Shown piece by piece: positions 37,720 through 47,137 of a DNA stretch of 64,000 nucleotides; within the stretch, counting starts at the first letter, position 1, and every line of letters starts with the position of its first letter. A program made the translations under genes and the position numbers. The notes under the pieces were generated by a model. It ran no database searches, was not told the DNA's origin, and saw only the letters and a list, made by a program, of their open reading frames with translations. The stretch comes from Bifidobacterium sp. N4G05 (GTDB lineage: Bacteria > Actinomycetota > Actinomycetes > Actinomycetales > Bifidobacteriaceae): assembly GCF_002742445.1 (NCBI RefSeq), contig NZ_NJNQ01000003.1, forward strand, positions 124,001 to 188,000, given 5' to 3'.

Positions 37720-37883
37720 ATAATCATTCTCCTATTCGATATCACATCGGGATTGTCCTCCCGCAAATGGAAACGAGCCGACCTACTCACCGACGCATCT
37801 CTATTTGGCGATAGTGCACTATTCTTGCTCAATTGACGGACAACCTTCCCGTGAAACCAAAAAACGCATACCGTTCCTTAACG

Positions 37884-37921
37884 ATATGACGGCGGAAAAC
37901 ATACGTTTTCCGCCGTCATAT
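37884..37921 (-). terminator. Terminator between the two oppA genes
   Basis: 17-bp arms ATATGACGGCGGAAAAC / GTTTTCCGCCGTCATAT around a 4-nt loop, 25 nt past the distal oppA stop. The rest of 37720-37945 presumably holds the proximal oppA promoter. Confidence 0.8.
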
Positions 37922-37945
37922 CGAACAATGTATCCGAAGAATAAG

Positions 37946-39595
37946 TCAGCTCTTCGAAATCTCGTTATACATCGGAACATTCTGCCAGTTCATGACGAAG
38001 TTCTTCACGCCGGATGCTGCAACGCCATTGGCATTGGAGTAATACAGCGGAACGGCCGGGAGGTCGTTCAACAGAATCTCCTGAGCCTGCTGGTACAGCT
38101 TGTTGGCCTCGTCGGTGGTCTGAGCGGCAGCGGCCTTGGAGCACAGATCGTCGAACGCCGAACTCTTGTAATCGCCATCGTTGGAACCATTGCCATCGGC
38201 AGCGGAGGAAGCGAAGTTGGCCACCAGATAGTTTTCGGCGGACGGATAATCCGGCTGCCAGCCGGTACGGAACGCGCCGGTCATCTTACGGTCGGTAACG
38301 TCGTTTCGGAATTCCTGGAAGGTCGGCACCGGGTTGGTGGTCACGTCGATACCAAGCGTGTTCTTCACGGAATTCACCACGGCTTCAAAAATCGGCTTGG
38401 CTCCGCCGTCTGCGTTATAGGAGAACGTAAGCTTGTCGTCGGAAGTCCACGGGCTGATGGCGTTGGCCTTCTCCCAGAGTTCCTTGGCCTTCTTTTTGTT
38501 GTATTTCAGATTCTCGTTGCCCTTGAGCGAATCGGAGTAGCCCGGAGTCTTCGGAGACGTGAATTCGACTGCCGGAGTTCCCAAACCATTCAGCACCTTG
38601 TCGCAGATGGCCTGACGGTCGATGGACATGGACAATGCCTGTCGACGCAACTGGCCTTCTTCAGTGGATGTCTTCCAATGTTCAAGATCCGACGGAATGG
38701 TGAACGTCTGAATCACGGAACCGGCCTTGTTGTATGGCACCACGGAGGAATCGGATTCGAAGGTCTTGCTGTCGGCGGACGGCACGGTATCCATCACATC
38801 AAGGTTGCCGGCCTGAACATCGGCATAGGCCGCGTTGGCGTCCGTGTAGATCTTGAACGTCACACCGTCGTTATTCACCTTGCGATTGCCCTTGTAGTCG
38901 GGATTCTTGACCAGCTTGATTTCCTTGTCATGATCCCAGGAACTGAACTTGTACGGGCCATCGGAAACCGGCGACTCTCCGAAGGCCTTCGGATCCTTGT
39001 AGAAGGATTCTGGCAGCGGATAGAATCCCGAGTAACCCAGCTTGATGGAGAACGCGGAATCCGGCTGGCTCAGGTCGACGGTGAACTCGTGATCGTTGAC
39101 GATCTTCAGACCTTCAAGCTGCTCGTCACCCTTGAGGTTGTCGGTGTTCTGCAGCGCGTCATAGCCCTTGATGCTGGAGAAGAAGGAGGAGCACAGCTGC
39201 GCGTTCTTCGCATTGGCCGTATAGCTCCAAGCCTTGGTGAAGGACTCGGCGGTCACATCGGTGCCGTCAGTGAACTTCCAACCATCCTTGAGCTTGATGT
39301 CGTACTGGGTGGCGTCATCATTGGCAGTAATGGAGTCGGCCACTTCATTCTTGGCCTTGCCATCCTTATCGAAAGACACCAATCCGGCGAACATCAGATC
39401 GATAGGACGACCACCGCCGGTTTCATTGGTGTTGCCCGGAATCAAGCTATTCTGCGGTTCGGAGTCAAATGCCGTAATGACATTCGACCCTTTAGCCGCG
39501 TCCCCAGATGTGGAAGATCCACAGCCGCCCAGCGCCATGCCAAGCACACAGGCCGCCGCCGCAACGACAAACACCTTGCTTTTCCTCATATTCAT
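37946..39595 (-). CDS. oppA: Oligopeptide-binding lipoprotein OppA (distal paralog)
   Basis: 549 residues from ATG 39595, with GAAGGG upstream. The signal peptide RKSKVFVVAAAACVLGMALG precedes lipobox GGC. The SBP_bac_5 body closely parallels the proximal copy (FDSEPQNSLIPGNTNETGGG; KDGWKFTDGTDVTAESFTKA). The ligand-lining central part, about residues 150-450, differs more than the shared identical blocks, so peptide specificity may differ. Arranged in tandem with the proximal copy, but with a terminator between. Confidence 0.93.
   Translation of the reverse strand: MNMRKSKVFVVAAAACVLGMALGGCGSSTSGDAAKGSNVITAFDSEPQNSLIPGNTNETGGGRPIDLMFAGLVSFDKDGKAKNEVADSITANDDATQYDIKLKDGWKFTDGTDVTAESFTKAWSYTANAKNAQLCSSFFSSIKGYDALQNTDNLKGDEQLEGLKIVNDHEFTVDLSQPDSAFSIKLGYSGFYPLPESFYKDPKAFGESPVSDGPYKFSSWDHDKEIKLVKNPDYKGNRKVNNDGVTFKIYTDANAAYADVQAGNLDVMDTVPSADSKTFESDSSVVPYNKAGSVIQTFTIPSDLEHWKTSTEEGQLRRQALSMSIDRQAICDKVLNGLGTPAVEFTSPKTPGYSDSLKGNENLKYNKKKAKELWEKANAISPWTSDDKLTFSYNADGGAKPIFEAVVNSVKNTLGIDVTTNPVPTFQEFRNDVTDRKMTGAFRTGWQPDYPSAENYLVANFASSAADGNGSNDGDYKSSAFDDLCSKAAAAQTTDEANKLYQQAQEILLNDLPAVPLYYSNANGVAASGVKNFVMNWQNVPMYNEISKS
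38064..38264. repeat. 201-bp identical block shared by the two oppA genes (copy 2)
   Basis: Identical to 36191-36391. The sharp edges of identity within otherwise diverged genes suggest gene conversion rather than simple recent duplication. Confidence 0.85.
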
Positions 39596-39731
39596 TATGT
39601 TTCCCTTCATTATTTTGATTACCGGTCGGTATCGTTTCCCCGTACCAGCTCCACCTAGTAAATACACCCTAAATCAAGAAGAAACACCAATTTCTGTTAC
39701 AGGAATGTAACGAAATATCCATGGACCGCGT

Positions 39732-40658
39732 CTACGCACGGGGAAAAGCCTGACCGTATCGGGCTTTCAGCTGTTCGATGGAGACATGCGTGTACCGTTG
39801 CGTGGTCTTCAGCGAGGAATGTCCCAAGAGCTCCTGCACCTCACGCAAATCCGCTCCCCCGTCAAGCATATGCGTGGCGGCACTGTGCCGCAGAGCATGA
39901 GGGCTAATGTCGGGAACGCCGGCATCACGCGCGCATGCGTGCACCACACGACGTACCATCCGCTGATCAATGCGTTTGCCTTGCATTCCAAGAAACAGCG
40001 CTGCCGCGGACTGCTCCCCCACCAACAGGGGACGCCCATCATCCAGCCAACGACATATCGCTTTTTGCGCCGGAGCACCAAATGGCATGACTCGTTGTTT
40101 GTTGCCTTTGCCGGTCACTTTGACCGTTCGATTGGAAAAGACCACATCCGGCACATCGAGTCCCACCAGTTCAGCCACACGCATGCCCGTCGCATACAGC
40201 AGTTCCAGCATTGCGGCGTCACGCAGCTCAATGGCCTGCTGCTTCATGGTCCGCTCCTTCGAATGAGACGTTTCACCCTCCTCATCCACGCGTTCCATCA
40301 GTTGTTCGGCCTGTGATTCGCTGAGCACCTCCGGCAACGTATCGGGTATCTTCGGGGTCATGAGCACACAAGCCGGATCCGACATCGTCACGCCATGCTC
40401 ATGCGTCCACGCGAAAAAACCACGTACCGCCACGGTTTTTCGGGCCATGCTGCTTCTCGCATGGTTTTTCGATGATTCTGCCATCCACATGCGAAGATCT
40501 TCGATGGTCACCTCGTTAAGATCCCTGCATCCAAGCCGTTCCAAGGCAAGCAGACATTCTTCGACATCACCTCGGTATGCCTTCCGCGTGTTTTCACTCA
40601 ATCCACGGTTAGCTTTCAGATATGTATCGAATGCCTCTGCACTCTCATCGAACAGCAT
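39732..40658 (-). CDS. xerC: Tyrosine recombinase, XerC-like
   Basis: 308 residues. A SAM-like N-terminal core-binding domain (FDTYLKANRGLSENTRKAYRGD) is followed by the catalytic domain with Arg in LLYATGMRVAELVGLD, Lys in VTGKGNKQRV, HxxR in SPHALRHSAATH, His in ELLGHSSLKTTQ and the nucleophile Tyr in RYTHV. Length and motifs fit XerC, which with XerD (53210-54163) resolves chromosome dimers at dif during FtsK action. There is no adjacent element, so it is housekeeping rather than an integrase. Confidence 0.88.
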   Translation of the reverse strand: MLFDESAEAFDTYLKANRGLSENTRKAYRGDVEECLLALERLGCRDLNEVTIEDLRMWMAESSKNHARSSMARKTVAVRGFFAWTHEHGVTMSDPACVLMTPKIPDTLPEVLSESQAEQLMERVDEEGETSHSKERTMKQQAIELRDAAMLELLYATGMRVAELVGLDVPDVVFSNRTVKVTGKGNKQRVMPFGAPAQKAICRWLDDGRPLLVGEQSAAALFLGMQGKRIDQRMVRRVVHACARDAGVPDISPHALRHSAATHMLDGGADLREVQELLGHSSLKTTQRYTHVSIEQLKARYGQAFPRA

Positions 40659-40836
40659 GCCGATCAGCCTTTCCCGAGCTCAACAGCAAGCCCGAATCCA
40701 TGAATTTCTCTCCATTATGTGTCCATTCTCCGATAGAAACCGCAATCCCGACACAACTTGAAAGGAGACCAACTATGCTATCCAGTAGCGTTCGCTTAGC
40801 GAATCCGTCGATAATCGTCTATTCGAAGGGGAGATT

Positions 40837-41094
40837 ATGCCGATTCCAAACGAAATTCCAGCAGGCGCGCGCATTGTGGTGCGCACATGCGAAGGTGTTG
40901 ATCCAAAGGACCAGCGCATGAAATTCCGCGATTATGTCGGTCACGTGCGTTCTTGGGACGGGCAGACACTGGAAATGACGCGCGATGCGGCAGCCAACGG
41001 TTCGCGTCCGGAGCAACGTGTCAGTATTCCCGCCGACACCGTCGTCACCATCAAACCGGTTCCGGAACGTTCCATGACCAGGCCGCGCCCATAG
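40837..41094 (+). CDS. Small conserved protein, DUF6725-like
   Basis: 85 residues, starting MPIPNEIPAGARIVVRTCEG, with GGGGAG 5 nt upstream. It looks like a small beta-rich fold (RDYVGHVRSWDGQTLEMTRD, VSIPADTVVTIKPVPE), reminiscent of Sm-like or SH3-like proteins. I believe it matches a bifidobacterial family of unknown function (DUF6725), but that is from memory. It diverges from xerC and converges on tyrA. Confidence 0.75.
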   Translation: MPIPNEIPAGARIVVRTCEGVDPKDQRMKFRDYVGHVRSWDGQTLEMTRDAAANGSRPEQRVSIPADTVVTIKPVPERSMTRPRP

Positions 41095-41098
41095 CGCG

Positions 41099-42139
41099 TC
41101 ATACTGAGGAACGCACCTGTGCCATGGCTTGACGGTAGCCGTTGAATCGCACAATATGCTCTCCCCTGCGTGCCGAATCCAGCAGCATCTTCTGCCAATC
41201 GGTCTCAGGGATTGACAGTTCGGCCGTTTCGCAACGTTCTGCGAAATCAGGTTCTTTGGCGAGAGCCTTGTATTCACGGAATGGCTGTCCCTGTACGAAG
41301 AAACGCGCCATTTCCTTATCATCGCCCGCAGTAGGCGCGCCCTGCTGCGCGGTCATGCCATGCAACACATTGGCCATAAGCATCAAGCGATTGGCCATGT
41401 TACGCAATAACGCTTCAACGTTGGCCGCGTCCTCTTCCACCATTGCACGGGTACGGTTCGGATCGGTCAGCGCAACACGGGTCATATCTCGCCACGAGCC
41501 GGCGGCGAGCGCTGCCGCGATGTTTCGATCGGGATTGGCCACCAGCTCGTTGATCATGGCCGTGGAAATGACGTGTGGCATGTGAGAGATCAGTGCCGCG
41601 CAACGATCGTGGGTCGCATCGTCGAGTACGATGAGACGATTCGCGCAATGGTCGACGATCATTGTCGCAACGGCGCGGAAACGCTGGTATTCAGTGTTTC
41701 CATCCACGGTAATGGCCCAAAGAGCACCGTCGTAAAGCGTTGGATCCGACGATTCCCAACCGGAAAGTTCATTGCCGGCCATGGGGTGCGCCCCCACATA
41801 GCAGTGTTCCAGACCTGCGGCCCTGACCTGCTCCCTGACCATTCCCTTGACGCTGCCTACATCGGTGAGCGTGGTGACACTTGGATCGATCAGCGGTTTG
41901 AGTGCACCCAGAATTTGCGGCATGGCTTTAAGCGGATTGCATAGCACAAGCACGTCAGGTTTTGCATCAGTAAGCACAGCCAGCGTGGGCACGCATCGTA
42001 TGCCGTCCGCCTCCGCGGTTTCATATGGCCGATCGTTATGGTTCCATGCGACGACCTCGCAGCCCGCATTGACGAGCCTGCGCGCCAGGGACCCCCCAAT
42101 AAGTCCGAGACCCACGATTGCGATACGTTGCTTCACCAC
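41099..42139 (-). CDS. tyrA: Prephenate dehydrogenase
   Basis: 346 residues. The Rossmann motif IAIVGLGLIGGSLARRL binds NAD(P), and the catalytic His lies in GAHPMAGNELSGWESS. The alpha-helical dimerisation domain follows. It converts prephenate to 4-hydroxyphenylpyruvate for tyrosine. The GTG start overlaps the end of pheA by 7 nt; the two enzymes split prephenate between Tyr and Phe. Confidence 0.94.
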   Translation of the reverse strand: MVKQRIAIVGLGLIGGSLARRLVNAGCEVVAWNHNDRPYETAEADGIRCVPTLAVLTDAKPDVLVLCNPLKAMPQILGALKPLIDPSVTTLTDVGSVKGMVREQVRAAGLEHCYVGAHPMAGNELSGWESSDPTLYDGALWAITVDGNTEYQRFRAVATMIVDHCANRLIVLDDATHDRCAALISHMPHVISTAMINELVANPDRNIAAALAAGSWRDMTRVALTDPNRTRAMVEEDAANVEALLRNMANRLMLMANVLHGMTAQQGAPTAGDDKEMARFFVQGQPFREYKALAKEPDFAERCETAELSIPETDWQKMLLDSARRGEHIVRFNGYRQAMAQVRSSV

Positions 42140-43113
42140 ATCAGCTCCTTTTTGGCCGTTTCACTGTCCTGCCAATCGTTTAGCAGATGCTGTTCGTCAA
42201 GACGTACGCCTCCCTGGGGCAGCATCCATGAGGTGACTGGAGGATTAGGGCGTTCTCTACGCGGATATACGGCCAGAGTTTTGGCCCAGTCACCATGTTC
42301 TGCGATTTCGACCAGAGCATCGTGGAAACGTTGCTCCCACGGTGCCGCATCGAACGTCGCAATAAAACTGTAGGTGCCTGTGCGTCCTTTGATTGGCCGT
42401 GAGATGAAGCTTGTCATGTTGAGTCCCGCGTCGCGGAATACGTCCAGCAGGTTCGCAAGTACGCCGGGGCCGGTGACGAGCGGGATAAGCGTCAACACGG
42501 ATTCGTATTCCATACCGGCTTGGGAACGTGGCTGTTCCAACAGTTTCCCTGCTTCCCCGCGCGGGGCGAGCACAAGGAAATCAGTTTGCGCGCCTTGATA
42601 ATCCTGCACGGCGGTGCCGATGCGTGTGACGTTGTAGAGTTCACCGCAGACACTTGGCCCAAAGGCTATTTCGTTCGCTTTAATGTCTCGACATGCGGCG
42701 GCGTTGGATGGTGCTGGAACCGGCTGCAAACGGTGTTCCGCGATAAAACGTTTGCATTGCGCGAGTCCGTGCGAATGCGCGGTGGCCACGGTGGCATTTT
42801 TCGGATCGGATCCCGAACGCACGTACGCGTCAAAAGTAACATCGACGCCCACACGCGCGAATCCGGCCAGGTCTTTGGCGTCGATCAGCGCGTCCAAGTT
42901 CGGTACCACGAAGCCTTCGACATTGTTTTCCCATGCCACGACGCCCCAGCCCTCACCCTGCTGCACGGCTTCGAGAATCTGCGGTACATCGTCCAAAGCC
43001 ATCAATTCGAACCCTTCAGGTTCGAGATGGGCCAGCTCCTGCGATGCATTGACCGCAGCCTGATGGGTGAAGGTGCCTTGCGGCCCCAGATAGAACAGCT
43101 TTCGTGCGCTCAT
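42133..43113 (-). CDS. pheA: Prephenate dehydratase
   Basis: 326 residues. The PDT domain begins LFYLGPQGTFTHQAA and contains GWGVVAWENNVEGFV and DFLVLAPRGE near the TxxF-type catalytic area. The C-terminal ACT domain (LTLIPLVTGPGVLANLLDVFRDAGLNMTSFISRP) gives feedback inhibition by phenylalanine. No chorismate mutase domain is fused. First gene of pheA-tyrA. Confidence 0.94.
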   Translation of the reverse strand: MSARKLFYLGPQGTFTHQAAVNASQELAHLEPEGFELMALDDVPQILEAVQQGEGWGVVAWENNVEGFVVPNLDALIDAKDLAGFARVGVDVTFDAYVRSGSDPKNATVATAHSHGLAQCKRFIAEHRLQPVPAPSNAAACRDIKANEIAFGPSVCGELYNVTRIGTAVQDYQGAQTDFLVLAPRGEAGKLLEQPRSQAGMEYESVLTLIPLVTGPGVLANLLDVFRDAGLNMTSFISRPIKGRTGTYSFIATFDAAPWEQRFHDALVEIAEHGDWAKTLAVYPRRERPNPPVTSWMLPQGGVRLDEQHLLNDWQDSETAKKELMW

Positions 43114-43179
43114 TCAACCCCATTTCTTGTCTTGATGTTTCCATGCACCTTATCTCATTGACATGGAATCAGCCGCCAA

Positions 43180-43746
43180 TCATTTCACTGGTTGGGCGAT
43201 GCCAGACGTTTCGGGCCCTCTCGTTTGGGTGTCGGTAACAAACGCATCATCATGCGTCTTCTTGCGCGGAGGCGTGACGAACCAACATTTCGGTAATACC
43301 AGCATCACGATCGGAATGAGCACGACTCCGTATAGCCAAAAATATCCCGCTTGTGCACTGAAGAACGGCATGGGATCGTCTCCGCCGAATCCAACGGGAA
43401 TCATGGCATCTCCGCCAGGACCATACCCAGCCATCACTGTCCAGACCACCAGAGAAGAGCTAATCAGATGCAACGCGAGGCCTGAAACGCCGTCACGCGA
43501 TCGAGCGGACCATGTTGAGATGATCACCATGAGATAGGCGATCAGCAATCCGTAGGGAACGTTCATGGATGCCCCCATACGGTGAGACATGGTTCCTACC
43601 ATGCCAACTACGATTCCAGAAGCAAGATCGATCAGGAATCGTCCCCATATCGGCAGGCGGTACGACCATGGCATCAATCGCGCATCAGCCACCATCCGTT
43701 GATTGGATTCATCCGTATCATGCGATTGCTTCATCTGTTGCGTCAT
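43180..43746 (-). CDS. Small integral membrane protein of unknown function
   Basis: 188 residues from ATG 43746; the open frame is longer upstream but lacks start signals. Four hydrophobic helices are visible: GRFLIDLASGIVVGMVGTM, PYGLLIAYLMVIISTWSA, GLALHLISSSLVVWTVMAG and GYFWLYGVVLIPIVMLVLP. The C-terminus is short and charged. It lies between typA and pheA; no family is recognised with confidence. Confidence 0.7.
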   Translation of the reverse strand: MTQQMKQSHDTDESNQRMVADARLMPWSYRLPIWGRFLIDLASGIVVGMVGTMSHRMGASMNVPYGLLIAYLMVIISTWSARSRDGVSGLALHLISSSLVVWTVMAGYGPGGDAMIPVGFGGDDPMPFFSAQAGYFWLYGVVLIPIVMLVLPKCWFVTPPRKKTHDDAFVTDTQTRGPETSGIAQPVK

Positions 43747-43776
43747 ATCTCCACTATCTCTCGCTAACCTGAAAAG

Positions 43777-43810
43777 AAAAAGAGACACGTGAGAACACGT
43801 ATCTCTTTTC
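43777..43810 (-). terminator. Terminator after typA
   Basis: Imperfect arms AAAAGAGACACGTG / CACGTATCTCTTTT, followed on the minus strand by a T-rich run; 20 nt past the typA stop. Confidence 0.65.
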
Positions 43811-43828
43811 GTAAAAGCAACGCGAAAA

Positions 43829-45760
43829 TCACTTGTTATTTTGAGCGTTATTCTGTCGGCGCTGCTTGGCGCGCCACTTATACCAGTCCTCACGGCTGAG
43901 AATGATCTTGCGCACGCGGATGGATTCCGGGGTGACTTCCACGCACTCGTCCTCGTTGGCGAAGTCCAAAGACTCCTCGAGGCTCATCTTGATCGGCGGA
44001 GTCAGAGTTTCAAGCACATCCGCGGTAGAGGAACGCATATTGGTCATATGCTTGGCCAATGTGATGTTCACATCAAGCTCGTCCGGCTTATTGTTCACGC
44101 CGACGACCTGACCCTCGTACACCGGAGACTGCGGCTCAACAAAGAAGTTGCCGCGCGCCTGCAGACGCTGCATGGCGTACGGGGTGGCGATACCCTTACG
44201 ATCGCAGACCATGGAGCCGTTCTGGCGCGTCACAATCTGACCGGCCCACGGAGCGTAGCCGGCGGAGATGGAGGATGCGATGCCGGTGCCGCGGGTGGCG
44301 GACAGCAGCGCGGTACGGAAGCCAATCAGGCCACGGGACGGCACGGTGAACTGCAGACGGACCCAACCGGTGCCGTGGTTGGTCATGTTCTCCATACGGC
44401 CCTTACGGTCGGCAAGCAGCTGAGTGACGGTACCCATGTACTCTTCCGGAACGTCGATGGTGGTGTTTTCCATCGGCTCGTTGATCACGCCGTCGATGGT
44501 CTTGGTGACCACCTGCGGACGGCCGACGGTCAACTCATAGCCTTCGCGACGCATCTGCTCGGCAAGCACGGCCAGCGCAAGTTCACCACGGCCCTGAACC
44601 TCCCAAGCATCCGGACGCTCGGTCGGCAGCACCTTGATGGACACGTTGCCGATGAGCTCGCGGTCGAGGCGATCCTTGATCATGCGGGCGGTAAGCTTGT
44701 GGTCTTTGCCTTCAGTGCCTGCAAGCGGGGAATCGTTGATACCGAAGGTCATGGAGATGGCCGGGTCATCAACGTGAATCAGCGGCAGCGGACGCGGATC
44801 AGACGGGTCGACGATGGTCTCGCCGATCATGATGTCGTTCACACCTGCGACTGCGACGATGTCGCCAGGGCCCGCGGAATCGACCGGAGTACGCTCAAGG
44901 CCCTGCGTACGCAACAGTTCGGAAACACGGAAGTTTTCAATGGAACCGTCCACACGGGACAGTCCGTAGGTCTTACCCTTCTCAAGGGTGCCATTGTAGA
45001 TGCGCACCAAGCCGAGTCGTCCAAGGAAGTCGGAGGAATCGATGTTGGCGACGTGTGCCTGAAGAGGAGCGCCTTCCTCATATTCCGGAGCCGGAATGTT
45101 CTTGATGATGGCCTCGAACAACGGTTCGAGATCTTCATTGTCTGGCAGACCGCCATTTTCCGGCTGGTTTTCGGAAGCATAGCCAGCCTTTGCCGCACAG
45201 TAAATGACCGGAAGGTCGAACAGTGCGTCTTCATCGAGGTCGATGCCTTCCTCGATAACATCCTGGGCCAAGCCGAGCAACAGGTCGGAGGATTCACCCA
45301 CGACTTCTTCAATACGGGCGTCCGGACGATCGGTCTTATTCACGCACAGGATAACCGGCAGTTTGGCTTCCAGAGCCTTGCGCAGCACGAAGCGGGTCTG
45401 CGGCAGCGGGCCTTCGGAAGCGTCGACAAGGAGCACAACGCCGTCCACCATGGAGATACCGCGCTCGACCTCACCACCGAAATCGGCGTGGCCAGGGGTG
45501 TCGATGATGTTCAGGGTGATGCCTTCCGGATGCCCGTACTTGGCTGCCAGCGGACCGGTGTACTGCACAGCGGTGTTCTTGGCGAGAATGGTAATGCCCT
45601 TCTCACGCTCCAGATCATTGGAATCCATCACACGATCCGGAACTTCCTCACGCTCGTTGAACACGTGGGACTGTGCCAGCATGGCATTTACCAGCGTGGT
45701 CTTGCCATGATCGACGTGTGCCACAATCGCTACATTTCGAATATCGCCGCGAACCGCCAT
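43829..45760 (-). CDS. typA: Ribosome-associated GTPase TypA/BipA
   Basis: 643 residues. The translational GTPase motifs are AHVDHGKTTL (G1), RGISM nearby, DTPGHADFGGEV (G3) and NKTDRPDA (G4). The EF-G-like domains III and V and the unique BipA C-terminal domain (GYAPWAGQIVTRQNGSMVCDRKG) follow. It assists ribosome assembly and stress adaptation. GAGAGG precedes ATG 45760. A long open frame on the opposite strand is a codon-bias shadow. Confidence 0.96.
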   Translation of the reverse strand: MAVRGDIRNVAIVAHVDHGKTTLVNAMLAQSHVFNEREEVPDRVMDSNDLEREKGITILAKNTAVQYTGPLAAKYGHPEGITLNIIDTPGHADFGGEVERGISMVDGVVLLVDASEGPLPQTRFVLRKALEAKLPVILCVNKTDRPDARIEEVVGESSDLLLGLAQDVIEEGIDLDEDALFDLPVIYCAAKAGYASENQPENGGLPDNEDLEPLFEAIIKNIPAPEYEEGAPLQAHVANIDSSDFLGRLGLVRIYNGTLEKGKTYGLSRVDGSIENFRVSELLRTQGLERTPVDSAGPGDIVAVAGVNDIMIGETIVDPSDPRPLPLIHVDDPAISMTFGINDSPLAGTEGKDHKLTARMIKDRLDRELIGNVSIKVLPTERPDAWEVQGRGELALAVLAEQMRREGYELTVGRPQVVTKTIDGVINEPMENTTIDVPEEYMGTVTQLLADRKGRMENMTNHGTGWVRLQFTVPSRGLIGFRTALLSATRGTGIASSISAGYAPWAGQIVTRQNGSMVCDRKGIATPYAMQRLQARGNFFVEPQSPVYEGQVVGVNNKPDELDVNITLAKHMTNMRSSTADVLETLTPPIKMSLEESLDFANEDECVEVTPESIRVRKIILSREDWYKWRAKQRRQNNAQNNK

Positions 45761-45847
45761 CGAAACCTCTCTTAGTATTACTGTTCTTGTTGCGTAATGT
45801 TCGGTACGTGATTGATTATCTGCACTTACACATAAACCGAGCCAATA

Positions 45848-47137
45848 TTAGCGAGGTAATGCGACAGCGTCCGTGTGGGTGAGTAAACGGCAGGATTCCT
45901 CAATGGCCGCAGCAACGCGGTTGATCTGTTCGGACGTAAGCGGCGTGCGGAAGGTCATACGCAACGCCGATTTCGCAACCGGCGCGGTGAATCCCATGGC
46001 CAACAGCGTTGCGGGCGCCTCATGGCGGCCAAGCGCGCACGCCGAACCGGATGAGCAGGCGATGCCACGCGCATCCAGATCGACCAGCAGAGCCTCGCCC
46101 GACAGGCCGGGGAACACGAACGACGCGTGACCGGGAAGCCTGCGTTTCGGATCACCGGTCACCTGCGCCCTCGGTTCGACGCGCAGCACGGCATCCATCA
46201 GCCTGTCGCGCGATTCGGTCAACGCCTGATATTGCCCGGCCATGCGCGTGTTCGATTCATGCAACGCGATGGCGAGCGCCACGGCACCGGCCACGTTTTG
46301 CGTGCCGGATCGCAATCCCCGCTCCTGCCCGCCGCCGGACAGCACCGGTTCGGCCGGCGTGCGACCGCGCAGCAGCAAGGCGCCGAGCCCTTTCGGGGTG
46401 CCGAACTTATGCCCGGATACGCTCAGCGCGTCCACATCCCAGTCGCGCATACGAATCGGGATCTGTCCGGCCGCCTGCACTGCGTCGACATGTATGGGTA
46501 CGCCGTGGGCGTGCGCGATGTGCGCGATCTCATCGACGGGTTCGATGGTGCCGACCTCGTTGTTGGCGAGCATGACGGACACCAGCAGCGTACGGTTGGT
46601 CAGGGCGAGCGTACTTCCACTCCCCTGCCCGGCCATTTCGTGTTCGCCGTTGTCGATGCCGGTCATATCGCCTTGCGCGAGTTCACGCTCCAACGCCGCC
46701 ATATCGATATGGGCCTGTTCGTCGACGGGGATGCGTACGACTTCCACGCCGAACCAGCGTTCCATCCAAGCTGTCGACTGCAGTACGGCAGGATGTTCAA
46801 TCGCGGAGACGATGATACGCGGTTTCACCGATTCGCCGTACTTGTCGCGCAACATGCGCATCCGGGCCATGCCGATGCCTTTGACGGCGAGATTGTCAGA
46901 TTCAGTGCCACCCGAAGTGAAGATCACATCATCCGGACGTGCCCCCAAATCGGCGGCCAGCGAGGCGCGGGCCGCGTCGAGCGCACGCGCCGCGGTTTTG
47001 CCCGGCTGATGCACGCTCAGCGGATTCGCGTATGCCTCGGTGAGGAACGGCATCATCGCTTCAATTACATCGCGTGACACCGGTTCGGTGGACGCCGCGT
47101 CCAAATACAGTTCGTCCCCTGCTCCGTTCCCGCTCAT
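45848..47137 (-). CDS. nifS: Cysteine desulfurase (NifS/IscS family), NAD-operon type
   Basis: 429 residues from ATG 47137, which overlaps the nadC stop (ATGA). This PLP enzyme has the Schiff-base Lys in SVSGHKFGTPKG, the His stacking on PLP in SAIEHPAVLQS, and the catalytic Cys loop IACSSGSACALGRHEA. It releases sulfur from cysteine. Placement as last gene of nrtR-nadA-nadB-nadC suggests it assembles the 4Fe-4S cluster of NadA, as described for NifS-like partners of nad genes elsewhere. Confidence 0.93.
   Translation of the reverse strand: MSGNGAGDELYLDAASTEPVSRDVIEAMMPFLTEAYANPLSVHQPGKTAARALDAARASLAADLGARPDDVIFTSGGTESDNLAVKGIGMARMRMLRDKYGESVKPRIIVSAIEHPAVLQSTAWMERWFGVEVVRIPVDEQAHIDMAALERELAQGDMTGIDNGEHEMAGQGSGSTLALTNRTLLVSVMLANNEVGTIEPVDEIAHIAHAHGVPIHVDAVQAAGQIPIRMRDWDVDALSVSGHKFGTPKGLGALLLRGRTPAEPVLSGGGQERGLRSGTQNVAGAVALAIALHESNTRMAGQYQALTESRDRLMDAVLRVEPRAQVTGDPKRRLPGHASFVFPGLSGEALLVDLDARGIACSSGSACALGRHEAPATLLAMGFTAPVAKSALRMTFRTPLTSEQINRVAAAIEESCRLLTHTDAVALPR

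Noticed and set aside
36013..39658. Two very long plus-strand open frames (over 600 codons each) antisense to the oppA genes
   Set aside because: They mirror the strongly codon-biased oppA genes, whose signal peptides, motifs and ribosome-binding sites are clear. The antisense products are low-complexity Gly/Val/Leu-rich and start without signals.
43841..45775. A 644-codon plus-strand frame antisense to typA
   Set aside because: It covers nearly the same span as typA, a certain gene, and is a shadow of its codon usage.
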